Of a DNA stretch of 64,000 nt, positions 10,293 through 21,364 are shown in pieces; position 1 is the stretch's first letter, and every line of letters starts with the position of its first letter. The position numbers and the translations under genes were made by a program. Below the pieces are notes generated by a model. It was given only the letters and a program-made list of their open reading frames with translations. It did not search any database and was not told where the DNA came from. The stretch is from Salvia splendens (lineage: Eukaryota > Streptophyta > Magnoliopsida > Lamiales > Lamiaceae). Location of the stretch: NCBI RefSeq assembly GCF_004379255.2, contig NC_056042.1, forward strand, positions 18,399,901-18,463,900, given 5' to 3'.

Positions 10293-11354
10293 AGATGGAC
10301 AGAGCCATCATTTCTGGGTGTCACCAGAAGCACGCATCCAGCCGACGGGTGCGCTTAAATTGGTGACTCCTTGCCAGGAACCTCCAACACCTCATCCTCA
10401 TCGTCATCAACTGCCGACTCCACTCAATCTCCGGAGACTTCTCCCAGCGATTCACAGGAAGTCCCAGGTGTGTGATGCGGAGATTCAAACCTGCAGTTGA
10501 AATGCCCTACCCGTTCAGTTACCAAGCCACCAGCGTCAGAAACAAAGAAATCCCTTCCTCTGCACCGAACTCTCTCGAGAGTTTGGACGAAGCTGTATCT
10601 CTCTCTGATACTCAAGTCATAATTTTACCTCGTCCTCCTCTTACGACGTATTTGCAGAAACCAACAGCACATGAGAGGCGAGTAAGAGGACTGAAGGGAA
10701 GACGACTTGCAGAGAGCGCTCAGTAGGAATGGAACAAGTGGCGACGGCGGCGGTGTGCAAGCGGAGAATCTGGTGGATATCATGGTAATAGACTCTGAGG
10801 AGGATGAGGAGGAGATTAGGGATAATTCTAGACAGACCAGCAAGGAGGGGGTGGAGAGAACACGATTTCCTCTTAGGGAAGTCGTGTCTGAAGCGATCAG
10901 GGGGATGCAAGAGTTTGATAGGAAACGAAAGGGGAAATCAATAGAAAACCAGAAGGCCCACCCCTAGAAAATCAAGATGACGTTGAAGTAGGGGATGAAG
11001 AGATGACGGTGCCTGCCAAATGAAAGAGGAAGATGGAGAAGACGGTGGACGGTCTGGTTGCAGAGAATGCAACAAACTAGCATTGATGAAGAACAGAAAG
11101 AGCAACTGATCAAGGTTGTTGACGTTGTGGGGAGGATGATCTCTTGGATGGAGGATAAATCAGACTCTGCTCGCCAACATACAGTCCCTGCTCCTACTTC
11201 TAGAAATGAGGACCCAAACATCCACACTGCTGCGAACAGGAGGCCTACCACAACCACCAACCAACCACCTGCAGCAACACCGACCCCATCATCGGCCAAG
11301 AGGGCCAAGCCGGCAAGGCAGTCTGGCTCCCTCGGGAGCCAGCAGAAATACTAA
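10293..11354 (+). pseudogene. Athila-like ORF3, decayed (Gypsy-4)
   Basis: Located between pol remnants and a long 3' UTR, the position of the extra ORF in Athila-like elements. The coding signal is split among frames: a GTSNTSSSSSTADSTQSPET-like low-complexity start, an acidic part with MVIDSEEDEEEIRDNS (about 10,783), and a C-terminal frame with a probable short coiled coil (EQKEQLIKVVDVVGRMISWM) ending PARQSGSLGSQQKY at 11,354. The C-terminus resembles the GSRGGQTPN and GSQGGQTPN ends of ORF3 in Gypsy-1 and Gypsy-3. Function unknown; often called env-like by position only. Several frameshifts and stops. Confidence 0.55.
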
Positions 11355-13097
11355 ACTAGCAGAACCTAGTAAATTTTACTTTCATTTTAGTTTTAAGTTT
11401 TTCTTTGAGCATGGTTCTGCCTATCTGTATATATATGTCTATTCTTATGCCTTGTGTGATCATCTCCCACTTATCTCATTGCTTAGTCTAAGTGTGAGAA
11501 GTTTGTTTGTACATACATGTTCTTCATCTCTGTGTTTTTGTTTTGTTTACCTTTTCCCACTTAGCCTGCTGCACGGTCTAAGTGTGAGAAGTCTTGTCTG
11601 TAAATATGATCAGCATGCTTGGCTTTGTATATATGTTTTTAATACCTTCTCCCACTTAGCCCAATGCTTGGTCTAAGTGTGAGAAATTTGAGTTTTCTTT
11701 GCTCAAACACTGACTACCCTGTTTTCCAATTCATCAAGTTAGCTTGAGGGCAAGCTGAAATAAAGTGAGAGGGGGAAAAGTCAGTGCAGTCATTTTTGAA
11801 GCATGCATGTTTAGTCAGTGTTTTTGTGTTTTTAGATATGAACTGGTTTACGAAAATAAAGGCAAGATTCCCTTATTAAGAGTGACTGAAGAGAGGATAC
11901 ATGTTGAATTGTGAGATTCCCCCCTTCAATAAACCGAAATCTGTTTGGATGAAGTGAGAATGATAGAAATGCTTTAATCTAAACTTTCTGTGAAGCCCTC
12001 CAATATGTGAGTTAAGGCCTAGAGTAGAAGTAGAACACTTTCTACTGTTAGAGAAATAGAGTGACTACAATTGATACTATGAGAAATATGACAGAAGGCA
12101 GTAAGGACTAAAGGCATTAGGGAATAACCAGTTGAGCCTAAATTCTTTCGAACCATGACCAACCTCATTATAAGGGCAACCACTAGAATGCACCTCGAAG
12201 CCCAAACACTTAACCTTTCTTTTGAAAACCAAAAGTTTTACCCACATGTGAACATAAGGGATATGGCTGACGCAATCCACCAATTAGGGTAGAAGGAATA
12301 GGCTGGCTGATCTGATAAAATTTGAGGAAAATATGTACCAGGAAAAAAAAAGAGAAAATGAATAAGCTTTTAAGCAAAAAGGGAAGGTTCTTTGCAAACT
12401 TGACCCACCTAAAAAAAGAGAAACCGTAGAAAAACAAAAGGGCAAGAATCATAAAACCTGGTCCTGAAAAATAGAGAGATAAAGAATGTATATAGCTAGA
12501 ATGGCTAAGAAAGAAAAAAAAGAGAAAAGAATATACGATCATCATTTGGGAAACTGTCGGAATAAACAAAGAGGTTGTCCTAGTTCTATATCTAGTTCAC
12601 ATGTTTACAAAAAAAAATTAGTTTATTATCTATTCTGAACTTAGAACCCTTAGGACTTCCACCTTATCTCACATAACACCCTTTTTAGCCCCATTATAAC
12701 CTGATCAAAGTTGGTGATTATCGCAACATCAATGGTACGGCAAAATGGATGAGTGAATGGTCCTAACAATTCTGGTGAGGATTGAGCGACTGAGTGAATC
12801 CAACAGTTTGAAGGATAGAAGCTATCTTGACAAACAGACAAGCTGATTATGTAGACCAGGGGAGGGAAAAGAATCTGAGACTATAGACGATTAGATTGAC
12901 CTTAAGCTTGTGGGGACGATTGCCAAACAACATAAACCAGTTCTTTCTTTTCTTATGTGTTTAGTTTACTTATGTGTTTTCATTTCTAGGTCTTTTACAA
13001 GTTTGCTTTTGTTTCATGATGCTTTTGAATAAGAACCATGCTTGAAACTTGCCTCTTTTCTTTTTCTTTTCTTCATACTTGAGGACAAGTATGGGTT
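11355..13097 (+). other. Gypsy-4 3' untranslated region
   Basis: A 1.7-kb non-coding region between the ORF3 stop and the polypurine tract. It begins with three repeated hairpins (11,463-11,685) and ends with cttgaggacaagtatggg, a phrase also present, inverted, at 21,385, 34,305 and 62,560 in the related elements. The middle is purine-rich and shows no gene. Confidence 0.6.
11463..11685 (+). repeat. three PPT-like hairpins in 3' UTR
   Basis: Three copies at 11,463-11,499, 11,563-11,600 and 11,647-11,685. Each has a left arm TCTCCCACTTAG (varied) and a right arm CTAAGTGTGAGA, pairing over about 11 of 12 positions with the same C-U mismatch, around a 13-nt loop of the form CC...TGCT.GGT. The right arm repeats the AAGTGTGAG of the polypurine tract at 13,098. 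The inverted equivalents are at 22,478-22,602 in Gypsy-1. Confidence 0.75.
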
Positions 13098-13110
13098 AAG
13101 TGTGAGCAGT
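13098..13110 (+). promoter_or_regulatory. polypurine tract of Gypsy-4
   Basis: aagtgtgagcagt lies just before ttgatgaggctcatttc, where the LTR starts (TGATGAGGC at 13,112). The same AAGTGTGAGCAG precedes TGATAAGGC in the minus-strand elements at 21,365-21,376, 34,291-34,302 and 62,545-62,556. It is the presumed primer for plus-strand synthesis. Confidence 0.65.
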
Positions 13111-13111
13111 T

Positions 13112-15760
13112 TGATGAGGCTCATTTCATGCATGTTTTCTGTGATAAAACTGTAAATCTAACATGCAAATATGAGGCGGGTGTGTAAAATTCCCCCTTAT
13201 TCAGAAGATTGAACTAATCAGTTGGGCGGACGAACGAATCAAGAAATGAAGTCCAAAACATGAAATGCTGAGTTGATCAAGTCAGAAGTAAACGGAGCAA
13301 GCAGGAGTTTCCCACATAAATGATTGAGCTAAGGAGCCCACCAAAAGCCAAGGGCAAGAATGACAATTCGAGAGGATGGTACCCTAGGGATCATAGCCCT
13401 ACGCCTCTCTATATATAGAAAGCCCAGCGCGAGTAGAAAGGGATGGGGATCAATGCGGTCCACTGTGCACAACCGTAAGAATTTAGCTCTCTTATAGGGC
13501 TGAAATGGAAGCTCGTTTTGTTAGGGTTTTGTATACTAGAAATCACCTTTCGAGTGATAATATACTGTAAAACTCTATATATTCTTTTCCAATGAATGCA
13601 ACAGATTATTTTTATCATAATGTTGTTATGTTTTACATTTAAATGTATAAACGAATGTAACAAAGTCTAAGTCTATGTTTTAGTAGACTGGTTGTGGGCG
13701 TCAATAAGATGACGTTGGTGTGGTATAACATTGAATTGGAACTAAACGACAAGACGAGTCTTTATGCTGTCTACTGAAAGACGAGATCTTGATAATTAAT
13801 TTCTTAATCAATGTACGTTAGCATTGGGTATACGATATTGATTATCTACTACTTTGACTTACCAATAGGTGCGGGTTTTTCGTAACCCAATGATCCTGGT
13901 ATCTTGGGTAGTGGCGATTAATATCTAGCGGGCTAGGATTGCTATTATATTGAATCGTGCGCGTGAGTTTCGTTCGATAACATCCACAAGAGGAGCTCGA
14001 AACAAGGTTTTATTATTCAGAACCTAGCTAGTTGGAGTTTGATTACTCTATGAATAATAAATAAGCGTTTCTTGCGAAGTCCACTCTTGGAGTATATAAT
14101 ATGTTAATTAATTAAGTCCATAGCAGACATTGATTAATTAATGGATGTTTCTATCTTAAGCGCGGGAAATAAATTGCACACAAATGGAAACCCAGAATAC
14201 ATGTAATTCAGGATTTGGATGGGCAGTGCAATATTACTTCTTTAGTGGCTGACTGTAATATCCAATATAAGCTTATATTAAATTATGGGTTCAATTTAAT
14301 CAGTAAAAAGCTAATTGGGGGAGGCCATATCCAAATTCTTACTTAGATCCCTGACTGGGCCCAATATGTGACTTAGTATAAATAGGAGAATAAATGAGAC
14401 AGAAAACACACTTGTTTTTCTTAAAAGTTTTCGTCCCCCCTTAGTCCAAGGAGAGGAACGATTTTTGTTCTCCCTCCGTGAGCAAGATTTTTTCTTCTTT
14501 ATTTAAGTCCTAGTATTCTGGTGAAGATTTGCCCACACAAATATCAGTTTACAATCCGGGATACCAGTCAGAAGAACCGAGGTCGAGTACTCAAGATCTT
14601 CACGTGGAGAAGACGGAAGCCATCTTCGATTCTTAAGCGAATCAGCAACGTAAGTTGGCTTACTTCGTAGCAAGCATGTTTTAAGTATTATTTATGCTGA
14701 AGCATGTTAAATTCAAGTTATAAGCATGATACATGTGATAATTACACGAATAGAGTTTATCTAATTAATCTGCTAAATATATTAGTTTTTATGTAATCCG
14801 TTTGAACGCACACTTCCGCTGCCAACCCCTTAACGTTTAACTTCATTTTGATGATTTCTTTCGCACACACACACTTGGTTCCTGTTCTAGTTTAGTTTAG
14901 TGGTGTTTTGAGTGTTGGTTTTTATTACTTAACTTGCTTTGGTTCTATAATGCCACTTCGAGAAGGAGCGATGAAACAATTTCCAGTTTCTTTTGTCTAT
15001 TTTCAGTTTACGCTTTTGTTAACTCTTTATGTTTGGATCCAGTAATTTTAGTGTTATGATTTCAATTCCCATTGCAATGCTCTGTTATTATGCATGAATT
15101 CTCTGATCTATGTTTGATTTCCTAATTGCGAAGCATATCTTAGCTCAAATGTTTTGTTGCGGTTTGATTTGGGTAGATCTGAGTCTTCGATTTATGTTTT
15201 GTCTAGTTGCCTTTATAGATATGGTAGATGAGTTGGAATTTCTGCATGATCATGAGTTAGTTTCTTATTTACGTGAGTGCAATTTAGTTCTTAGGGTCAA
15301 ATTTAAATTTACAGTTGTTATGATGAGATGTTTCATTACTAGTAATGAAGTTGAAGTTGTTAAGGAAGTTTTGCTTTATCGTACGTCTTGCAGGAGACTG
15401 CCAGTTATCGCTTTATTCTGTTTGTCCATTTCAGGAAATGATAGGATGAGTTGATCAAGTAGATTTAATCAGTTTAGCAAGTGGATCAGTTCAGTTTAGT
15501 TAGTTTAGCCTTTCAAGTCAAGTTTTCCAACTTAACCCACTGTAGTGAAGCGTGGCAACAACCATCCCATTCGTGCCCGCAACCAATGTTAAACACATCA
15601 TCTCTGTGGGATAGATCCTTACTTCCCTATACTAGTTAATAGTATTGTAGGTTAAGGTTTTGAAAATACTTTTGCGTCTCCCTTTTCATCTCACTCAAAG
15701 CGGATTATGTTAAGTTGATAAGTCTGAATCTCCACTGGATCCACTCACCTGTGTTCGCAG
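13112..15760 (+). mobile_element. Gypsy-4 3' LTR, interrupted by a solo LTR
   Basis: Starts TGATGAGGCTC, with a TATA-like tatatatag at about 13,411. It is interrupted at 13,514-14,838 by a copia solo LTR and resumes at 14,839. It contains catcatctctgtggga (about 15,596), a phrase shared with the LTR at 58,146-59,600 and related to U5 sequence in the other Athila-like LTRs. The 3' end is not certain; similarity fades before the copia RNase H piece near 15,870. Without the insert it is about 1.3 kb. Confidence 0.6.
13519..14833 (+). mobile_element. copia-type solo LTR with CGTTT duplication
   Basis: TGTTAGGGTTTTGTATAC... to ...GCTGCCAACCCCTTAA, 1,315 bp, in the same family as the LTRs at 37,010-38,562 and 44,282-45,833 (those end ...CCAACCCCTTCA on their sense strand). 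It is flanked by CGTTT at 13,514-13,518 and 14,834-14,838. No internal region remains, so this is a solo LTR from recombination between two LTRs. A TATA box (tataaatag) is near 14,377. It sits inside the Gypsy-4 LTR. Confidence 0.85.
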
Positions 15761-15788
15761 GTAGAAGGCACGCCCCTGACCAGCTTGA

Positions 15789-16460
15789 TTAGCTTGACAA
15801 TCCAACTCGAGCACGCCGCAACGTTAAACAGAAAATGAAAATGAAGGAAAGCGCAATCGCAACACTTTTCAAGGAGTATGGAGTGGAAATGCATCTTAGA
15901 CTCCAAATGGAAGCTAAATATGTGGATGCTTCTGATGTTGCTAAAGATGTTGTTTGGCTCAGAAACTTCCTAATAGACTTCCACGTAAGTCTGAGTAAGC
16001 CCAAGAGTATTACTATGTATTGTAATAACTCTGGTGATGTGGCTAACTCAAGGGAATTACTTTCTCCTTTTCATAGTAGTAACGTCACTTCTTTTCGGCA
16101 TGAATATTAAGAAAGAGATATTTAATAAAGTAAGAGAAGGAATAAAGTAGAAAAGTAGAGAGAATAAAGTAAGAGAAGGAATAAAGTAAAAGTGTTACTT
16201 TTTACTAAATAGGAAAATAACTCTACTATAATGGAACGTCTCGAAATGGAAAAATGACTACTATTATGGAATAAATGGAGTATGAGCCAACTAGGCTAGC
16301 AAGCACATAGAGAGGAAGTATCATATCATCACATCAATGATATTGTGCACATAGAATACATTCAAATGGTGAAGACCACATCAGAAGACAACCTGAAACT
16401 CCAATAACAAAAGGCCTACCCAGCAAGCATTAGATGCATCCAAATCCGAAACCTGCTTTT
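15789..16460 (+). pseudogene. copia RNase H remnant, fused to a foreign N-terminus
   Basis: From about 15,905 the frame reads MEAKYVDASDVAKDVVWLRN and ITMYCNNSGDVANSRE, matching copia RNase H (TEAEYVAA...KEAVWLRKF...YCDNSGAV). After a Stowaway insertion the homology resumes with KHIERKYH (16,300) and a TSEDNL segment (16,380), now frameshifted. The preceding codons (LDNPTRARRN..., about 15,797) look like a gypsy gag N-terminus rather than copia, so the open frame at 15,835-16,110 is chimeric. The catalytic Asp of YCDNSG is Asn. Dead fragment. Confidence 0.7.
16060..16280. mobile_element. Stowaway-type MITE (Tc1/mariner)
   Basis: About 221 bp flanked by TA at 16,058-16,059 and 16,281-16,282. 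The ends (left ctttctccttttcatagtagta, right tactattatggaataaatggag) are degenerate inverted repeats of the CTCCCTCCGTCCC...ATAGTAG type. The interior has the aataaagtaagagaaggaa and ttactttttactaaatagga text typical of Stowaway families. It splits the copia RNase H remnant. Confidence 0.75.
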
Positions 16461-16526
16461 CAGTGTAAGTGGGAGAATTAGGCAGTAAGGTATATTCAAA
16501 GCATCTTTTGAGTATAAGTAGGAGAT

Positions 16527-16960
16527 TGTTAGAGTTTGTACACTGAAAAAACATGTTTTGAGCTACTCGTATATGTACAACACTTTATTCGCACTGTATC
16601 CATTTATGAGAAAGAAATAATTTTGTTACATGGTGATTTGATTATTTATTTTTCTCCTATATTTATGTTTTGTAAGTAAACGAGTCGAGGTGTTACGCAT
16701 TGCAGATTGGTCGTGGAATAGGTCATCACAGTATGTGACACAGTCGGTTCCTTGTATAAGTAAAACTGTATTTCACGACCTTGATATACTTTAGCTACCT
16801 ATAGTGACAGGTTGCAATGTTTTTCAAAGTTATCTTATCTTGGGAAAGTTATTAATATTTGTGTAGTATAGCATTGAATGGATTTAACACTGAGATAAAT
16901 ATTTGAGGATATGTATAGAAAGACATGATTTCAGAAATGATTACTTTGTAGTTCTTATTT
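16527..16960 (+). mobile_element. copia 3' LTR, 5' portion, with polypurine tract
   Basis: gtataagtaggagattg (about 16,512-16,528) is the usual copia polypurine tract and runs into TGTTAGAGTTTGTACACTG, the LTR start. Later text (ctacctatagtgacaggttgcaatg) matches the copia LTRs at 37-38.5 kb and 44-46 kb. The LTR fades out before 17,000, so only its first ~430 bases remain. Confidence 0.65.
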
Positions 16961-17059
16961 TTTTCATACAATTTCATTTATAATCTCATTTTGACTTGAC
17001 ATGAGTTTATGAAATTGTTTGACTTTGTGAAGAAAAATGGAGAAATGAGTTAGTGGAAA

Positions 17060-17353
17060 GTTGGTACGACCCCACGTCGAGGCCCCACGACGAGGTACAT
17101 GGCGAGGCGACTACGGGAGGGGCTCTCTACTTTTGTGCAAAAAGCCATGCTGGAGGAGTCCATGAAGAACGGGGAGTCCGCGATAAGGAACTTGCTGAAA
17201 TTTGAAGGAGGAAGCATTCCACCCGACCGGGTGGGATTTGTCGCGCCAAACCACCCGGCCGGGTATGACTCCTGGAGGAGCTGCAGCCAAGTTTTTTCCA
17301 CCCGGTCGGGTACATATGATTCCACCCGAATGGGTGCGTCGTCGAAGGCATGA
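17060..17353 (+). pseudogene. C-terminal tail of a gypsy polyprotein
   Basis: The frame through 17,099 reads TTPRRGPTTRYMARRLREGL followed by STFVQKAMLEESM, the conserved R-G-P-x-T-R...R-x-L-x-E-x-L tail after integrase in many plant gypsy polyproteins. The ATG at 17,099 is internal. The frame stays open through the first four palindromes of the downstream array and stops at 17,353. The rest of pol upstream has been replaced by copia debris. Function of this tail is not established. Confidence 0.55.
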
Positions 17354-17494
17354 AAGGGTCAGAGCGTTCCACCCGACCGAGTGACTTTTGGGACACTTAT
17401 TCTACCCGGTCGGGTGACTAACAGAAGGCACGGCGGGTCTAGAGACTTTCACTCGGCCGAGTGATTTAGCACCCTAAAATCCACCCGGCCGGGT
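17219..17494. repeat. array of eight CACCCGRCCGGGTG palindromes
   Basis: Copies at 17,219, 17,251, 17,298, 17,322, 17,369, 17,403, 17,450 and 17,481, spaced 24-47 bases apart. Two contain the perfect 12-mer ACCCGGCCGGGT and one is the perfect 14-mer CACTCGGCCGAGTG; the others differ at the centre or at one arm. The bases between copies are not repeated. The array lies between the polyprotein tail and the family T LTR start at 17,613, with a TATA-like ctataaatac at 17,549. Confidence 0.85.
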
Positions 17495-18868
17495 AGAGTG
17501 ACACCGAATAGATTGTGTGGGCCTTTTTCTTGGGATTTGGGCCTAAACTATAAATACCCTTTTTTCCCATTTTATTCCTTTGTATTTGCTGAAATCAAAT
17601 ACTTGAGAGATTTGGTAGCACCCCAAAATTTGCGACTTATTTTGTTTTATTAATGGGGATGTTGATTAGAAAAAAATTTATTTATGGAATTTGTTTTCTA
17701 TGTGATTGAGTTAACGGTGTGAAATTAGTTGTTGTGAATTATGTGGAATAATGTGATTTATTTTCAAATATGTGAATTAAATTAAATGGGATCATGCATA
17801 TTAGTTCTAGCCATTTTATTGAAATTTTCGGCCCTCCTATTTATTGGAAATAATATTTTCTCTCTTGGATTTAATTAATTGTTTTGGGATTATTTATCCA
17901 AATTAAATCCAAACCAAATTATCCCTAAATTATTCTACATGATTTTCGACCTTTGCCCCATTCCTTGAAATTTTTGAAATCCCCTTATTATTTATGAGAG
18001 GGATTATTTTGTAGATTTAATTGGTACTTTATTTATTTCCTTCTTTGAATTAAAATCCAATTAAATCTCTCCATATCCTATTTTAATTAGGATTTGACTC
18101 TTTCCTTCTATGAGACCTTATTATTTTTGTTCCCTCATTTTTTTAAAGGAATTAATAGTTTGTTCCTATTTTGTGGGATCCCTCCTATCCAAATAAATAT
18201 CAAATTAATTCCTATGCCTAATTCATTGGGGATTTGAATATTTTTCTTTTATTTCTCCCCGTATTACACGCCCCCTCCCTCCGTTCCTACTTGGAGATTT
18301 TTGATTTGTCTTGTTACCTTATTTATGGGATACTCAATATCTTTTTACCTATTTTGTGAGTATATTTCTCTCCAAGTAAATACCAAATCAATTTCTATGC
18401 TAATTAAATAACCAAATTTTCAAAAATCCCTCCCCCACACTACACGCCTATTTTTATTAATTGTGGAACTTATTCATTGACTTCTATTTTATTATCCCAC
18501 AATTTTAATTTTTTTATTTAAGTGTGGGATTAATCCTAGAATATAAAAGGGAAAACCCTAACCCTAGCCCCCATTTCACACGCCTCCCTCCCTCTCCCTC
18601 TCCTCCCACACGCCTCTTCTCCCTCTCACTCAATCCTTCACAAATTCTTCGTTCTTGCTTCGTTTTGGAGTTGGAAACTCAAGATCCATTGAAGAATCAA
18701 CCAATTGTCATTCCTACCGTTTGTTTTCAAGAGAAAGGTATAATTTTTTATCCACCTTTCCCCTTCTTACCATTGAACCCATAATTTTTGAACCCTTCAT
18801 GCACATAGTTGAGTGGAGAATCGTAAATCTAAGAGTTAATTGGTTGGGAAGGATGGTTGCACAAGAAT

Positions 18869-18897
18869 GTGTGTGTGTGTGTGTGTGCGTGTATGTG
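18869..18897. repeat. GT/TG microsatellite
   Basis: Run of gtgtgtgtgtgtgtgt with one GC interruption inside the family T LTR. It creates a spurious open frame on the minus strand (Thr-His repeats). Confidence 0.9.
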
Positions 18898-19059
18898 TAA
18901 GTGTGTGGATGAATCAATTGTGAATGTTATGTGTGATTAGGAAAGCATGGTGGTAATTTCGTTATTGAAGCATGAATATGTGTTGGAAGCATGAATATGT
19001 ATGTGTGAGTGTATGATAGACAAACTAGGGTTTGTGAATGTTGAGCATGAAAACTGTTG

Positions 19060-19420
19060 TGTACAGACAGTAGGTTCTGAGGAGTTTTTGACCAATCAAA
19101 CGATCTCTTTTTGACACGAATTTTTAACTGGATGAAGTTTTGGATGTCTTCTGTGTTGTGTCAAAATTTCAACTTCAATTCTTAACGGATGAATGTTTTG
19201 CGAATTTTTCAATTGAACTGCGTAGTCCTGCCAGAATTTGTGTTCCGTCCAGTGGGTTTCGTTTTTGTTTTGGCTGATCAAAAGATATGATTTTGGCGTG
19301 AAATTTTAACTGGATGAACCTTTATGTGTCTACTGTGTGGTGACCGAATTTTAGCTTCAAATGTTATGGGATGGAATTTTAATGATTTTTACAAAAAGAC
19401 TGCGCTGTTCTGTCAGATTC
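19060..19420 (+). repeat. two ~182-bp tandem units in family T LTR
   Basis: The marker actgcg...ctg(c/t)c occurs at 19,217 and 19,399, 182 bases apart, each preceded by an aatttt...aactggatgaa-like segment. The inverse-strand solo LTR has four such units (54,363-55,090). Units are degenerate. Confidence 0.65.
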
Positions 19421-20268
19421 TGTTTTGTTGAAATAATCTTTGTTGACAAGTTTGAATGAAGAATATGATACATGTGTGAGTAAGGAACTTATCCTATGAT
19501 GTGATTATGTTATGTGTTTCACATTGATGTATGCTAAAGGGAACATTTCGGTTATGATGGTGAACGATTAGGATGGGCGATGTGAGAAAATAATGAAAGG
19601 AACGATAGGGCATGCATGATTAATATGTTGGTAGAAAACTGATTGTATTATGTGTTATGATGTTGACAAGGGTTGTTGTGCCTACGTGGGTACAAAGAGC
19701 AATGGTTGTATTTAAGTTATGAACTGTGTGGTATAAGCAAGCGAGGTGGGCTTTCTTTTACTAAACTCTTTTACGCTCTCAAAAGTATGATTATGGTGGA
19801 ATAAGGGTGGTTTAAAGTGTTATGTCATGCCATGTTTGTTTTGATGAGGAGATTGTTACCTGATGCCTAGTTTGTAGAGCTTGCTCCATTAGGCTATAGG
19901 GCTATGTTTGATGAATTCGGCTCTGAGTAGGGCCGCAAACCCTATCAGGCTGTGTACACAGAGGGGATCGTGAGCCGTCCTTGCTAGTCGGCCGGTCTCG
20001 TGGGCGAAAAGTGTGGCCACACTTTCGTCGCACTATGGTAAGAGGATGTGAATGACTGGTTGTTGAGAAAGTGGGGAGATTGTTTTGCCTGGCCAGGATA
20101 TGAAACTTTTTTTGTGATACTCGATGATATTTTTTTTCCAAATGTAAAACTCGAGTTCACTATGGTATGGATGACATGACTTTTATCAAATGTTTTCGGC
20201 ATGAGCCCATTGAGTATATTAAGTACTCAGCCCTGCATGTGTTTTCTCTATGTGCAGGTTGAGCAGTG

Positions 20269-21362
20269 ATGTTGAGTGAAGTGCTTGTAGAAATACTGTG
20301 TGCTTTTATGCTAGGTCAAGCTTCTCAAACCAGAGAATCCGCTAGATCATAAGGTCTAGGAACTCGGAGGATCTCATAAGTCTTAGTCGTTGGACACACA
20401 AATTCCGCATTCAAAACCCTCAACCCGCTATACTATGAATTAGTACAGGGAAGCATGGATCGATCTCACGAAGATGGACAAGTAAGAAAGCATTTAGAAG
20501 ACTCTTGAAAGGTGAATGGCTGCTGCCACGCAAACTTGGGTTGAGGTGAAACTATTACTAGACTCAAGAATTAAATCTAACACTAGACCTTGGAAACTGT
20601 GAACATCATGCAGGCTTGGAACATATTTGTAACTACGAGATATCTAACTAACTTCCTCGACGGAATAAATGACTACCTAATATAGCTAGACAGAAAGCGA
20701 GTAAACAGTGGGGACCATTTTCCAGAAACAACAAGTACGGATGGAAAGCTGCAGATAACAAACTATGAAATAAACATCATTCATACTCAAAATAAACATC
20801 GCCATATCAGAAAACAGAAATTGCATAAAACCTAGTTAATTCGACAGAAAAACAGAGTCGAGCTTCGAACAGTGAAGCTTGGTGAATTTCACAGCAACGG
20901 AAATGAAATGAAAGCGGTAAATTGTATCTTTGCCCTACGCAAGGACGGTGTTACCCAACAACTAACAGAAAGTGAAACCCGAAATCCCCTACAACTCCCC
21001 GGACATCCCCCCAAGTGTGTAGAAATAAGTGAGCTAAAAGAGCCAAAAACCCCAGCGTCTCCCCCAAAGAAAAAGGTCTTTTTTTTTCTGACTGCATGCT
21101 CTTGCTCTTATATAGGCGCGGAGGATCTTCTAGAAGCCTTCGCAGAAATCTCAGTTTTGCCCTTCAGCTTCGCTGCTTCCTCCGTCTAGTCATTTTTCTC
21201 CATAGTGCTCACTTTTATCGCCGATTCCCTTCGCCATGCAATCGTCCTTCTTTCTTCCTGGACCTGGCGAAACTTTCTACACACCTGGCTTGAACAAATG
21301 TGTTAGACCCCGTAAATGCATAATTTCAACCCCTTAATCAATGCATGAAATTAGCCTTATCA
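20269..21362 (-). mobile_element. Gypsy-1 3' LTR
   Basis: On the minus strand it starts TGATAAGGCTAATTTC at 21,362 just after the polypurine tract. A TATA box (ctatataag on the minus strand) lies at about 21,110. It aligns closely with 30,785-32,144 except that about 390 bases present in that copy (roughly 31,180-31,570) are missing. The 3' end, near 20,269, is inferred from similarity to the Gypsy-3 LTR and is uncertain by ~20 bases. Confidence 0.8.
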
Positions 21363-21364
21363 TA

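Larger units (their letters stand above)
17613..20268 (+). mobile_element. family T gypsy LTR (5' 2.65 kb)
   Basis: Starts TGGTAGCACCCC (solo copy: TGTAACACCCC). It includes a pyrimidine-rich leader-like zone (18,560-18,640), a GT microsatellite (18,869-18,897), two ~182-bp repeat units (19,060-19,420), the conserved core gggccgcaaaccctatcagg with AGTGTGGCCACACT, and the tatgtgcaggttgagcag segment. It stops at the edge of Gypsy-1 near 20,268; related sequence resumes at 32,145. It follows a polyprotein tail and a 3' UTR-like zone, so it was probably a 3' LTR. Confidence 0.75.

Noticed and set aside
11206..11676. 156-codon frame overlapping the ORF3 end
   Set aside because: Out of frame with ORF3, continues into the 3' UTR hairpins and has a Leu/Ser/Tyr-rich tail typical of non-coding T-rich DNA.
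15110..15454. 114-codon plus-strand frame
   Set aside because: Lies within the Gypsy-4 LTR remainder, hydrophobic and without motif; no leader or homologous frame in related LTRs.
17219..17494. Palindrome array as a CRISPR array
   Set aside because: Repeats are 12-16 bases with variable 24-47 base intervals, the genome is a plant, and no cas genes exist.
18714..18917. Minus-strand 67-codon frame with Thr-His repeats
   Set aside because: Product of the GT microsatellite inside the family T LTR.
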